A stretch of DNA of 64,000 bases, from the NCBI GenBank assembly GCA_013298765.1, contig JAAFJA010000001.1, forward strand, positions 496,001 to 560,000, read 5' to 3'. The notes under the pieces are model-generated. The model saw nothing but the letters and a program-made list of their open reading frames with translations. It was not told the origin of the DNA and did no database searches. Made by a program: the position numbers and the translations under genes. This document shows, piece by piece, positions 1 through 8,084 of this stretch. Source of the stretch: Betaproteobacteria bacterium (lineage in GTDB: Bacteria > Pseudomonadota > Gammaproteobacteria > Burkholderiales > Casimicrobiaceae). Numbering within the stretch: the first letter of the stretch is position 1; the number at the start of each line of letters is the position of its first letter.

Positions 1-965
1 GCCGCGTCAATCAGCGTATCGAGTGCATCGCGAAATTCTCGTCGCTCAAACGCCTCCTCGCGCGTAACCTTACTTCCCGCCTGATCAAACGCCAATCGAA
101 CGCCCCGCGCGGCCATTCCCAGCGCTTGGGCTGACTCGACCAGCGCTGGCGCATCGCTTGCTTTTGAGCGCGCGATAAGTTCGCTATCGCGCGCGAGCTC
201 CACGGCTTGCAACATGCTCGTTGACTCGCCAAAAAAGTTTGAAGCCACATCGGGCGCGCGATGCGCCTCGTCCACGATGACCGTGTTGCAAGCAGGCAAG
301 AGCTCGCCCAAGCCATCATCCTTGAGCGCAATGTCAGCGAATAAGAGATGATGATTGACGACCACTATCTCAGCTTCGAGTGCCGCCTTGCGCGCTTTCA
401 TCACGAAGCATTCCTTGTAGTGCGCACAATCGCTGCCCATGCAGTTTTCGCGGGTGGAGGTAACAAGCGGCCAAACCGGCGAACTTTCGGGAACGGTATC
501 GCAGTCCGCCTTGTCGCCGCTCACGCTGCGCTCCGCGAACGCGGCGATGCGTTGAACGTGCTGAATGTGCTCGCGCGCCGTGAATCGCCCTTCGCTTCGT
601 GTGCGGTTTAGGTGGTAGTGGCATACGTAGTTGTTGCGCCCTTTGAGGAGCGCCGTCTCAACGGGTAGCTTCAGCGCCTCTCGCACGCGCGGCAGATCTC
701 GCTCGAAGAGTTGATCTTGCAACGTTTTCGTACCCGTGGCGATGATGACTTTACCGCCCGACAAAAGCGCGGGGATGAGGTACGCAAAAGTCTTGCCTGT
801 CCCCGTGCCAGCTTCCGCCACGAGCTGCGCGCGGTCACGTATCGCAGTTTCGATCGCCGTGGCGAGTTCGATCTGCTGCTGTCGTGAATGGAAGTTCGGA
901 AGCGACTGCGCAAGCGGGCCGGATTCGCCGAAGATGTAGGGAAGGTCAGAGGGCGATGGATTCAC
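1..965 (-). CDS. dinG: DinG/YoaA-type ATP-dependent DNA helicase (3' end off the window)
   Basis: XPD/DinG-family superfamily 2 helicase, expected to unwind DNA 5'-3' and to carry an Fe-S cluster. The first 321 codons are visible. Walker A EAGTGTGKT lies at residues 51-59. Cysteines at about 115, 175, 180 and 186 (NYVC, then ENCMGSDC and YKEC) have the spacing expected of the Fe-S domain. The DEAH box (VIVDEAHR) is at about 229-236. The start is GTG at 965: an in-frame TAA sits four codons upstream and no other start is near. TAAAAT lies exactly 6 nt before the GTG, so the message may be leaderless, although AGGGG directly before GTG could also serve the ribosome. The C-terminal helicase half is outside the window. 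The family call is secure. DinG versus YoaA cannot be separated from this half. Confidence 0.9.
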   Translation of the reverse strand, partial: MNPSPSDLPYIFGESGPLAQSLPNFHSRQQQIELATAIETAIRDRAQLVAEAGTGTGKTFAYLIPALLSGGKVIIATGTKTLQDQLFERDLPRVREALKLPVETALLKGRNNYVCHYHLNRTRSEGRFTAREHIQHVQRIAAFAERSVSGDKADCDTVPESSPVWPLVTSTRENCMGSDCAHYKECFVMKARKAALEAEIVVVNHHLLFADIALKDDGLGELLPACNTVIVDEAHRAPDVASNFFGESTSMLQAVELARDSELIARSKASDAPALVESAQALGMAARGVRLAFDQAGSKVTREEAFERREFRDALDTLIDA

Positions 966-998
966 CCCCTGATTTTATCGACAGGGGTCGCGGACGAG

Positions 999-3572
999 TT
1001 AGTGAACCTGTGCGATTGCTTGGGCGACCGGAAGCTTCCATCCCTTCGCAGGCGAATTCGAATAGTCAACCAGCTCAACCAATGCACGCAGCACGGACGT
1101 AGACGGATTTTTTCCGCCCACGTCAAAGCGGTCTTGCAAGTAATAAGGCGGAATCGATTGGTAATTCACGACTGCTCGAACTGATTTCACCGATTTTGCG
1201 AGTGCAGGGGGAATTCGATAGGTCACCATGTCGTTACCAGCGCCGTTGTAGTAACCAGGGCTTCCCGTCTGTGGCACCGCCACTGGTTTTGTCCAATCCG
1301 CATAAGGGCCATCGCCGCGCCAGCCTTTGGGCATCAAGCGATTGTCTTTGACTTGCTTCGCAAGCCCAAAAAAGCTTGTGGTGAGTAAGCCCTGCAAATC
1401 TTTGGTGCGAACTTCGTAGATCTGCACTTGTTTGTCCGATGAAATGATCCGCCAGTGAGGCTGCCATTCTTTTTTGCTGAACTCGGTCGCGAGCGTCTTG
1501 CCGGTCATGTCCTGGAGCACGCCACGGTTGTTGCTCGCGCCGGAGGCCCAAACGACCCGCCCCTGGGCATCAAATGCGGTGAACTCTATGTAGGCTCGAC
1601 GAAATCCAACGCCTGACGGGAATTTGTGCCCCGCCTTGTTTACCACCTCGACATCTACCTCAAGCCCGTTAGCGCTACGTCGCTGAGATTTCACCGCAAC
1701 GCTCGCGGTATCGCTTTGCATTTGCTTGGTTGTTTCTTGAATCGCCAGATCAAGTCGCGGCACAAATTGAAACGATGAGGTGTCGTAGTTCGGATCGCCT
1801 TGAGAAAGCCCCAGCTGCACGCCGAATTGCTTGAACATTTCGAGGACGAACACGTTGGCGCCCACAAACGTGTGGCGACCGAATTCCTTTCGATCACGAA
1901 GCGTGATGTCGGCAGCTGGAGCCGTATTCGGGAACGGCTTCCCGCTCGCATCGACGTAATTGTTGTCTTGAATATTGGCAATCTTCGTCGTGATGTTTGC
2001 GCCGTCAATCTTCCGCGGCATGTGGCAATCCTGACAGGTCTGCGGAACATCGCCCTGACGCGGCGGCGCTTTGGTCTGGAAACTGCTGTTCAGCCATTCA
2101 AGGTAAGTCGTTTGCTCATGCGACTTCTTCTGCTTGGAGAAGCTTTCGCGATCATATTTTTTGGTTCGATCAAGAATCTCGGTTTCAACCACATGGCACG
2201 AACCGCACATGGCTGGATCGTTGATCGCGCTTCCGTGCCTCGGCGTCATGTCCACCGAGTTCTTCATCGGAAAACTGACCACGTCTTTGTAAGGCCCGAA
2301 CACCGTCTTTGGGTCACCCACTTTGAAGTTGCCGGTGAACGACTCCGGCGTACCCAGGCCATTTGGAAGCATGCGATGACACGCGAGGCATGACACACCA
2401 TCGCGAGCAAGTGCGCCGTAGCTCGCCATCGGTCCGCTTGTAGCTAGAAAGTCTTGATGAGTGAATAAAGCGTTGGGTTTGTCGGTGCTCAGCTGGCGCT
2501 TTCCCATCACGCCGTGGCAGGTGTAACAAGTGTTATCGATCTCCTTGGCAACCGACGGATAGAGAAGCGTTTCCGACTCGCGCTGCGCTTGGAACACGGG
2601 ATCACGCGCGGCAAGCCCCATCATCGAGGCACCCCACTCACCAAACGGCGAGAAGTTTTTAAGCGGCGTAGACGACCATTTCGAAGGCGGCAAGTTTTGC
2701 GGCCAGGTCATATTCGCCTGCACTTTGAACGCGAGGTTACTTGCGTCGTGACAACCCGCGCACACGTCGGAGGTGACAAAGCCAACCGAGCCGTGCGGCC
2801 CAACGATTACCTTGCTTTGAGATTGCGGTGGGATATAGGGCGGCACGAGCGGATCGTGTGCGGTCGCTGTCTGCGCGAGTGCTCTCGGGTCGCGCGCGAA
2901 TAGCCGCGCGTGAAGCGAGCCGCCCATCAGGCCGTTTGCACTGGGTTTGCCCGTCGCTGAGAAGATTGGAGCGATATTGACCAGCGACGAAAACGTGAGT
3001 TCGCGCGTGCTCGCCGAGGCGTGGCAGCCCACGCAATTGGGATCAAAAAACTGGCCACCAAAACCGCCGTCGCCTCCGTTTTGCTTTTGCGGATCGACGT
3101 AGCCCCATAGCCAGCCATCATACGAAGCGTCGGTCTTTTTCACCATCACCGTCCAGCCGTTGATCGCTCCGGGCTTTCCGTTGTCATCGTTGTACATCTG
3201 CTTGATCACGAGGGCGCCGCTCGGGATCATCCCGTTCGGCCTTCCCGCTTTGAGCCAGGCGTACACGGAGGGCGCGTAATAGTTGAACACGAACCCATGC
3301 ACGGACTTCACGCCACTTGGCGAGGGGCCGGACATCCGCGGCTCGGTATCGTGCGGCCAGTTGAGCAGTTGCGGACAACCGGCCCAAATGAAGTTGGCAA
3401 CACCCTGCATGTTGGTCGCAGACAACGGTTGCGAGCAGATACTAGGTGTCGCGGACGTCGGCTGCGCTTGCGCGGCGGCGGGTTGGTTGATCAAAGCGAG
3501 CGTAAGAAGTAGCGCCACGACGATCGGGGCACCTTTCGGACTCATCCCAAAACGGAAGAACTTCGATTCCAC
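999..3572 (-). CDS. Exported six-haem cytochrome c with P460-like N-terminal region
   Basis: 857 aa. A hydrophobic signal segment at about residues 15-33 ends in AAAQA, so export to the periplasm is expected. Six CxxCH haem-attachment motifs are visible in order: CVGCH, CAGCH, CYTCH, CLACH, CGSCH and CQDCH, spread over roughly residues 180-520. The stretch before the first motif (GALVIKQMY, GWTVMVKK, YDGWLWGY, then CVGCH) has the order of features of cytochrome P460. I infer a P460-like domain fused to a multihaem module. The last 250 residues carry no haem motif and look beta-rich, as in other multihaem cytochromes with a C-terminal Ig-like part. The start is GTG, chosen because GAGGAG lies 7 nt upstream. 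Its substrate is unknown; electron transfer or oxidation of a small nitrogen compound is possible. Confidence 0.85.
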   Translation of the reverse strand: MESKFFRFGMSPKGAPIVVALLLTLALINQPAAAQAQPTSATPSICSQPLSATNMQGVANFIWAGCPQLLNWPHDTEPRMSGPSPSGVKSVHGFVFNYYAPSVYAWLKAGRPNGMIPSGALVIKQMYNDDNGKPGAINGWTVMVKKTDASYDGWLWGYVDPQKQNGGDGGFGGQFFDPNCVGCHASASTRELTFSSLVNIAPIFSATGKPSANGLMGGSLHARLFARDPRALAQTATAHDPLVPPYIPPQSQSKVIVGPHGSVGFVTSDVCAGCHDASNLAFKVQANMTWPQNLPPSKWSSTPLKNFSPFGEWGASMMGLAARDPVFQAQRESETLLYPSVAKEIDNTCYTCHGVMGKRQLSTDKPNALFTHQDFLATSGPMASYGALARDGVSCLACHRMLPNGLGTPESFTGNFKVGDPKTVFGPYKDVVSFPMKNSVDMTPRHGSAINDPAMCGSCHVVETEILDRTKKYDRESFSKQKKSHEQTTYLEWLNSSFQTKAPPRQGDVPQTCQDCHMPRKIDGANITTKIANIQDNNYVDASGKPFPNTAPAADITLRDRKEFGRHTFVGANVFVLEMFKQFGVQLGLSQGDPNYDTSSFQFVPRLDLAIQETTKQMQSDTASVAVKSQRRSANGLEVDVEVVNKAGHKFPSGVGFRRAYIEFTAFDAQGRVVWASGASNNRGVLQDMTGKTLATEFSKKEWQPHWRIISSDKQVQIYEVRTKDLQGLLTTSFFGLAKQVKDNRLMPKGWRGDGPYADWTKPVAVPQTGSPGYYNGAGNDMVTYRIPPALAKSVKSVRAVVNYQSIPPYYLQDRFDVGGKNPSTSVLRALVELVDYSNSPAKGWKLPVAQAIAQVH

Positions 3573-3797
3573 GGCCGCTCCTCAACGGTAAACAAAAATT
3601 GCCTCGTCGCCGGCTCAATTCCCAAATCCCTGCGACCAGGCTGAATATCACCCTTACTAGGTGTCGGGTCAATCTTTGCCACCCTATCAAAAAGATGAGT
3701 TGCAAATTGCCGCGTCTACGGTTCGCCCGAAACGCAACCGCGATTTCGTGTACGGGAATAAAATAGGCGGTTCCCTTAAATCGATGCGAAATTCCCC
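3573..3797. other. Divergent intergenic region, cytochrome / DUF349 gene
   Basis: 225 bp between two divergent genes must contain both promoters. I see no confident -35/-10 pair and no clear ribosome site before the GTG at 3798. No small gene is evident. Confidence 0.5.
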
Positions 3798-6773
3798 GTG
3801 CTGAAGACTCTCTTCGGAGGCAATGCCAAATGGCAAAGCCCCAACGCCGACGACCGGCTGACTGCGGTGGCAGAACTTGCCGCCGATGATGCAAATCTGA
3901 AAACGCTCGCAACGAGCGACGCCGACCCGCGTGTTCGTGCAGCCGCAGTTGCGCGCATAGCCGACGCGGCCGTGCTCAAGCGGGCAATGGACGACGCAGA
4001 TCCAAGCGTGCGCGAAGCCGCAGCGAAGGCGTGGGCAGTCACGCTCGGCGGCGTGGTTACTGCCGATCTTCCGCTGGCAGTCGTTGCCGCGGCAATCCGA
4101 GAAGATTCGCCGATTGAGGCGAAAGCGGTTGCCTCGAAACTTGCGAGCAGCGATTTGGCTGCGTGGCTCACCAGCAGCGCACCGCTTTCGCTCAAAGTTG
4201 ACGCCGTAGGTGCAGCAACCGATGTCGCGCTTTTGGACAAATTGCATCACTTCTGGCGCGATCACGATAAGCGTCTCGGAAAGGCGTGTCACGAGAGAGT
4301 GCTCGCGCTGCAGTCCGGCGCGCAGGCCGCGCAAGAAGCGGACGTACTGCTCGCACAGATGGAGACATGGTCAGCCGCAGATGAAGTGCCGCTCACCAAG
4401 CTCATGGAAGCGCAGCGCTCGTGGGCTAAGCTCACGGTAGATGACGAGCGCAAATCGCGTTTTGAGAAGATGAACGCGGCGCTGCAGGCGAAGATGCAAA
4501 GCGAATCGCAATCGCGACGTTTGCACGAAGCGCTCGCCATGCAGATCGCAGGGCTCACGTTGAAGAGCAAACGTGTTGCAGAGCTAAACGCGGATGAATT
4601 GCGCGTCTTGGCGACAGAAGCGACAGCCGCGCAGAGCTCACCCGTACTCGATGCAGCACTCGCCCAGCAACTGCAGGGGGTGCATGCTGCGATTGCTGCC
4701 GAGCAGCAGCTTCGCGAAAGGAATACCGCAGGCGAAGAGCTTCTATCCGCTTTCCCACAGCATCCGGGGACAGGGCCGAAGAAAAAGCGCGAACCGAAAA
4801 AAGTCGAAACAGCGGCGACGTCCACGACTTCTGCGGATGAGCAAGCGATTGTTAATACTGAAACGGCGAGTGCGGAAGCGGCGATTAGCGCTGGCGAAGT
4901 AGCCGCATCGGAAGCGGTCGCCGAGGCAGCCGCGCCGAACATCGACGTACCCGCCGAAGCCGAGGCCACGGCCGTTCCAGCCGCAGCAGAGGCAAACCTC
5001 TCCGCAGAATCACAAGACGCGGGGGCGGCCGAGCCACAAGTTACAGCCGCTGCCGAACCTCAGGCAACGCCAGCCACTGAGCTCGAAAGCGCGCCGCCGC
5101 AGCCTAGCGCCAGCGATGCCGCGCTTGACGCCGAAATCGCAGCCCACGCAGCGAAAGTCGATGCTTACAAAGCGTCGCATGCAGAATGGAAGGCTAAGTG
5201 GGATTCATGGCTTGCAACCGTGGACGCTGCGACCAAAGAGCGCTTTGAGAAGCGCCTCACCGCGCTGGAAAAGCCAGCGAAAGAGGCGAAGCCTGAACGG
5301 CCAGAACGCGCGGCAACCGCGCGCGCCGACGACGCCGATCTCGCGAAAGCAAACGAAGCACTCACCAAACTCGCTGAGCTGATCGCGGCGGGCGACGTGC
5401 GTGGTTCGCGTGGCGCAGCCAGCGCGCTCTACAAAGCGTTCACGGCAAAGCGCTACCCCAAACCCGAGGAATCGCGTCTGCATGAGCTCGATGGCGAAGT
5501 AAAGCGCCTAGAGAGCTGGCTTAAGTGGAGCGATGGACAAGCGCGCGATGGCCTTTTCACACGCCTCGAAGCGCTGAAAGCCTCGCCGCTTCCGCCCGAT
5601 GCGCTTGCGAAAGAAATTCGTTCGATTCAAGACGAATGGAAAGCGCTCGACAAGAAAAATGGCGGCGCGCCGAAGCCGAAGTGGGACAAATTCAACGCCC
5701 TCGCGAAAGAAGCCTACGCCCCTGCGAAAGCTCATTTCGACGCGCTACGTAAACAACGTGGTGAGAACGCCCAAGGTCGCGAAAAAGTGATCGCGGACAT
5801 GCAGGCGCTTGCCGATGAAGCAAGCGCGCCGCTTGCCGAAGGCGAGAAGCGTGATTGGCTCGCGCTCGAAAAACGCAAACTCGATTTGTTTGATGCGTGG
5901 AAAAAAGCCGGCAGCGTTAACAATGCCGCGTGGAAAGCGCTCGACGACAAATTCGACGTGCCGCTCAAGCAACTCGATAACGCGCTCGATGCCGCTCGTG
6001 GGCCAGAGCTCGCGCGTCGCAAAAAGTTGATCGCACGCGCTGAAGAGCTTGCCAAGGCAACGCCATCGCGCGAAACCACCGAAGCCACGATCGCCATTCA
6101 GCGTCAATGGGCTGCTGAGCGAATTCCAGGCGTACCGCACTTGCGTCGTAAAGACGAACAAAAGTTGTGGGACGAATTCAAAAAGCACACCGATTCCGTA
6201 TTCAAAGCACGTGACACCCAACGCGACGCGATGAAGGCGCAGTTCTCGGAAGCCACCAAAGCGCGCTTTGAAGTCATCGACGAAGTGAAAGCGTTGACGA
6301 ACGGCGACGATGCCAAAGCGATTGAAGCCGCGATTGGTACCGCGCGCAACAAATGGCGCAACTTGCCGCTGGCGGATCGCGATAAGGGCCGTGACCTGGA
6401 TCGCAAATTCGATGACGCGGTGATCGCTGCGCGCCGTCGTGCAACGATGCTCTCGCGTGGTAGCGTGATCGAAGCGATGAAAGCCACGCTCGAGAAGATC
6501 GCTGCGACCGACAGCGCCGATAAAACCGCGGCCGGTTTAGTGATCGACGCCGAACTGATCGCTGGCATCGACAGCCCCGCAGAAATCGCCACCGCTCGTC
6601 GTATGCAGCAGTTGAAGTGGCTCTCCGAGCGACGCCAATTGCCAACCGCACCCGATGCGAAGATTCAAGCGGTGCGTACGCTCCTCGGCGCGTTCAACGC
6701 CACCGGCGCGAAGATCACGCTCGGTGAGCGCGAGCGTTTGGTGCGGGCGATTGAGGCGGTGGGGGCGGCGTAG
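3798..6773 (+). CDS. HEAT-repeat / DUF349-repeat protein, 991 aa
   Basis: Large soluble, charged, helical protein. The first roughly 140 residues are HEAT-like (repeats around DADPRVRAAA and DADPSVREAA). A low-complexity Ala/Glu-rich linker spans about residues 320-440. The remainder consists of repeated DUF349-type helical units with the pattern W..W...DxxFxxPLxxL and WKAxDKK. There is no signal peptide or membrane span. DUF349 proteins have no firmly established reaction, and I assign none. The start is GTG at 3798 with no obvious Shine-Dalgarno; an ATG at 3784 is out of frame. It stands alone, divergent from the cytochrome. A hairpin at 6814-6860 follows the stop. The family call is firm and the function unknown. 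Confidence 0.85.
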   Translation: MLKTLFGGNAKWQSPNADDRLTAVAELAADDANLKTLATSDADPRVRAAAVARIADAAVLKRAMDDADPSVREAAAKAWAVTLGGVVTADLPLAVVAAAIREDSPIEAKAVASKLASSDLAAWLTSSAPLSLKVDAVGAATDVALLDKLHHFWRDHDKRLGKACHERVLALQSGAQAAQEADVLLAQMETWSAADEVPLTKLMEAQRSWAKLTVDDERKSRFEKMNAALQAKMQSESQSRRLHEALAMQIAGLTLKSKRVAELNADELRVLATEATAAQSSPVLDAALAQQLQGVHAAIAAEQQLRERNTAGEELLSAFPQHPGTGPKKKREPKKVETAATSTTSADEQAIVNTETASAEAAISAGEVAASEAVAEAAAPNIDVPAEAEATAVPAAAEANLSAESQDAGAAEPQVTAAAEPQATPATELESAPPQPSASDAALDAEIAAHAAKVDAYKASHAEWKAKWDSWLATVDAATKERFEKRLTALEKPAKEAKPERPERAATARADDADLAKANEALTKLAELIAAGDVRGSRGAASALYKAFTAKRYPKPEESRLHELDGEVKRLESWLKWSDGQARDGLFTRLEALKASPLPPDALAKEIRSIQDEWKALDKKNGGAPKPKWDKFNALAKEAYAPAKAHFDALRKQRGENAQGREKVIADMQALADEASAPLAEGEKRDWLALEKRKLDLFDAWKKAGSVNNAAWKALDDKFDVPLKQLDNALDAARGPELARRKKLIARAEELAKATPSRETTEATIAIQRQWAAERIPGVPHLRRKDEQKLWDEFKKHTDSVFKARDTQRDAMKAQFSEATKARFEVIDEVKALTNGDDAKAIEAAIGTARNKWRNLPLADRDKGRDLDRKFDDAVIAARRRATMLSRGSVIEAMKATLEKIAATDSADKTAAGLVIDAELIAGIDSPAEIATARRMQQLKWLSERRQLPTAPDAKIQAVRTLLGAFNATGAKITLGERERLVRAIEAVGAA

Positions 6774-6813
6774 ACGTCGCCTTCGTCCTCGGATGAATGA
6801 CCACGCGGTGATT

Positions 6814-6860
6814 TTTGTGCGTGGCTTGCCAATCGTTTGATTTGACAATCCACGCACAAA
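6814..6860. terminator. Inverted repeat downstream of the DUF349 gene
   Basis: TTTGTGCGTGG (6814-6824) and CCACGCACAAA (6850-6860) form an 11-bp perfect stem 40 bp after the stop codon. It lacks a T tract, so it may protect or process the 3' end rather than terminate intrinsically. Confidence 0.45.
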
Positions 6861-6872
6861 GTTCTCGCGTAG

Positions 6873-6999
6873 GGTGAGATCCCATCGCACCTCGTGCAAT
6901 ACGCGCGAAGCGCATTTCCTCTCGCCAAATTCATTAGTATCAACTTGAGGCGCAATGAGATTGCGCCCTACGAAGGACATGGTGCGATAGGATCGCACC
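6873..6999. repeat. Three consecutive REP-like palindromes
   Basis: Three short hairpins of one pattern lie in a row. GGTGAGAT-CCC-ATCGCACC (6873-6891) is imperfect; GGCGCAAT-GAG-ATTGCGCC (6949-6967) and GGTGCGAT-AGG-ATCGCACC (6981-6999) are perfect 8-bp arms. Several are bordered by GTAGGG/CCCTAC. They fill the space just before the next start codon and look like dispersed intergenic repeats rather than an operator. Confidence 0.6.
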
Positions 7000-7005
7000 C
7001 TACCG

Positions 7006-7884
7006 ATGCTGTTATTCCCCGGTTCCCTTTCTACTGATCGCGCGACGCTGAATGCGTTGTGCGAGAACTTGCCTTCGCACAGCGAGATTGCGACGTGGTT
7101 GCGTGCGTGCGAGGTTGACGCGGTTGAGGGGAGTTGGAGTGATTGGGAGCGAAAGCTACCCGCCACCGCCCTCACCCCTTCCCTCTCCCGCGCTGCGGGA
7201 GAGGGAGCTGCCATCGCCACCCCGCTCCACGCCGCCCTCGGTCTCACCGATCTCACGCTGCTCGATCCGTCGCAATTGCAACTAAGCGAAGCCGGTTCGC
7301 GCGCGTTGTGCGCAGCGTGCGACGCGCATGTGCGCGAGGATGGATTGCGATTGGAATACGTGTCCGCTTGCGAATGGCGAATCGTTACTGACCGCGACAT
7401 CAAGGTGCTGGCCGAGCGCCCCGATTGGATCGTTGGTGAGGCGATGCGTCCGAATTTGCCGCGTGGCGACGATGGTCGACTCGTTGAACGTTGGATGAAC
7501 GAGTTGCAGATGTTGCTCTTCAATCATCCGGTGAACGCGGCACGTGCGGAGCGACGATTGCCGCCCGTCAATGTGGTTTGGTTGTGGGGGTTTGACGGTT
7601 TGCAGAGCGCCGCGAGCGATCTCGTGGACGCGCGGATGTTGCATGCATTTCGCGCGGGCGACGTGGCGATGTGGCAGCGCGTGTGGGTTGAAATAGCAAC
7701 AAGAGTCGTGTCTAGTGACTGCATAGTTATCGGTGATGCACAACCAAGATTGAAGTTAACGTTCGCTCGGTCGAAAAAGCCGGGGCTGTTTTCCTGGTTT
7801 GCGAAGAAGCCGACGTTAGCGGAGGTGTTGATGCGGTTGCGAGAGAGAGCGTTCGATGCCTCTCCCTCTGGGAGCAGCCCGTAG
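7006..7884 (+). CDS. RpfE-type / phosphoglycerate-mutase-like protein with an in-frame palindromic repeat
   Basis: 292 aa, cytoplasmic. The signature MLLFNHPVNAARAERRLPPV followed by NVVWLWGFDG matches the family annotated as RpfE-type regulatory protein or cofactor-independent phosphoglycerate mutase-like. In Xanthomonas and many betaproteobacteria that gene precedes recJ, as here. Its biochemical role is not established. Residues about 52-69 (TALTPSLSRAAGEGA) are encoded by a palindrome with 10-bp perfect arms (CCCTCTCCCG / CGGGAGAGGG, 7181-7205), so a mobile repeat appears to have been inserted without breaking the frame. The last residues (SPSGSSP) derive from another partial copy of such a repeat. 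The start is ATG at 7006, with no clear ribosome site. Confidence 0.7.
   Translation: MLLFPGSLSTDRATLNALCENLPSHSEIATWLRACEVDAVEGSWSDWERKLPATALTPSLSRAAGEGAAIATPLHAALGLTDLTLLDPSQLQLSEAGSRALCAACDAHVREDGLRLEYVSACEWRIVTDRDIKVLAERPDWIVGEAMRPNLPRGDDGRLVERWMNELQMLLFNHPVNAARAERRLPPVNVVWLWGFDGLQSAASDLVDARMLHAFRAGDVAMWQRVWVEIATRVVSSDCIVIGDAQPRLKLTFARSKKPGLFSWFAKKPTLAEVLMRLRERAFDASPSGSSP
7181..7205. repeat. Palindromic repeat inside the RpfE-like coding region
   Basis: Ten-base perfect arms with a 5-base loop (CGCTG), preceded by CCCTCACCCC. The same CCCTCACCC...CTCTCCC theme occurs at 8011-8052 between genes. It stays in frame and adds about 15-18 residues. Confidence 0.65.
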
Positions 7885-8052
7885 TGCGCAGGACGCCGCT
7901 TGCGGCGGTCGCGAGCGTAGCGAGCGATGAAACGAAGTTTCACAGCGGTCGCCCGCAGGGCGGGTGAGGGAAATCTTCAATCAAGCTTGCCCGCTTGCAA
8001 CGCGCCTTTCCCTCACCCAACGCTTCGCGTTGACCTCTCCCAGAGGGAGAGG
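7857..8052. repeat. Intergenic palindromic repeat cluster before recJ
   Basis: Half-site CTCCCtctGGGAG at about 7863-7875 forms the end of the preceding gene. A full palindrome CCTCTCCC-AGA-GGGAGAGG (8034-8052) follows, preceded by CCCTCACCC. In between, GCGAGCGTAGCGAGCGATG-type short repeats are present. This is a typical dispersed CTCTCCC/GGGAGAG intergenic element; no gene is visible. Confidence 0.6.
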
Positions 8053-8084
8053 AACAGGAGCGGCGTCCTCGCTAACATTTCCCC

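Noticed and set aside
1800-2393. Plus-strand protein opposite the cytochrome gene
   Set aside because: The frame is open only because of codon bias on the other strand; no domain is recognisable.
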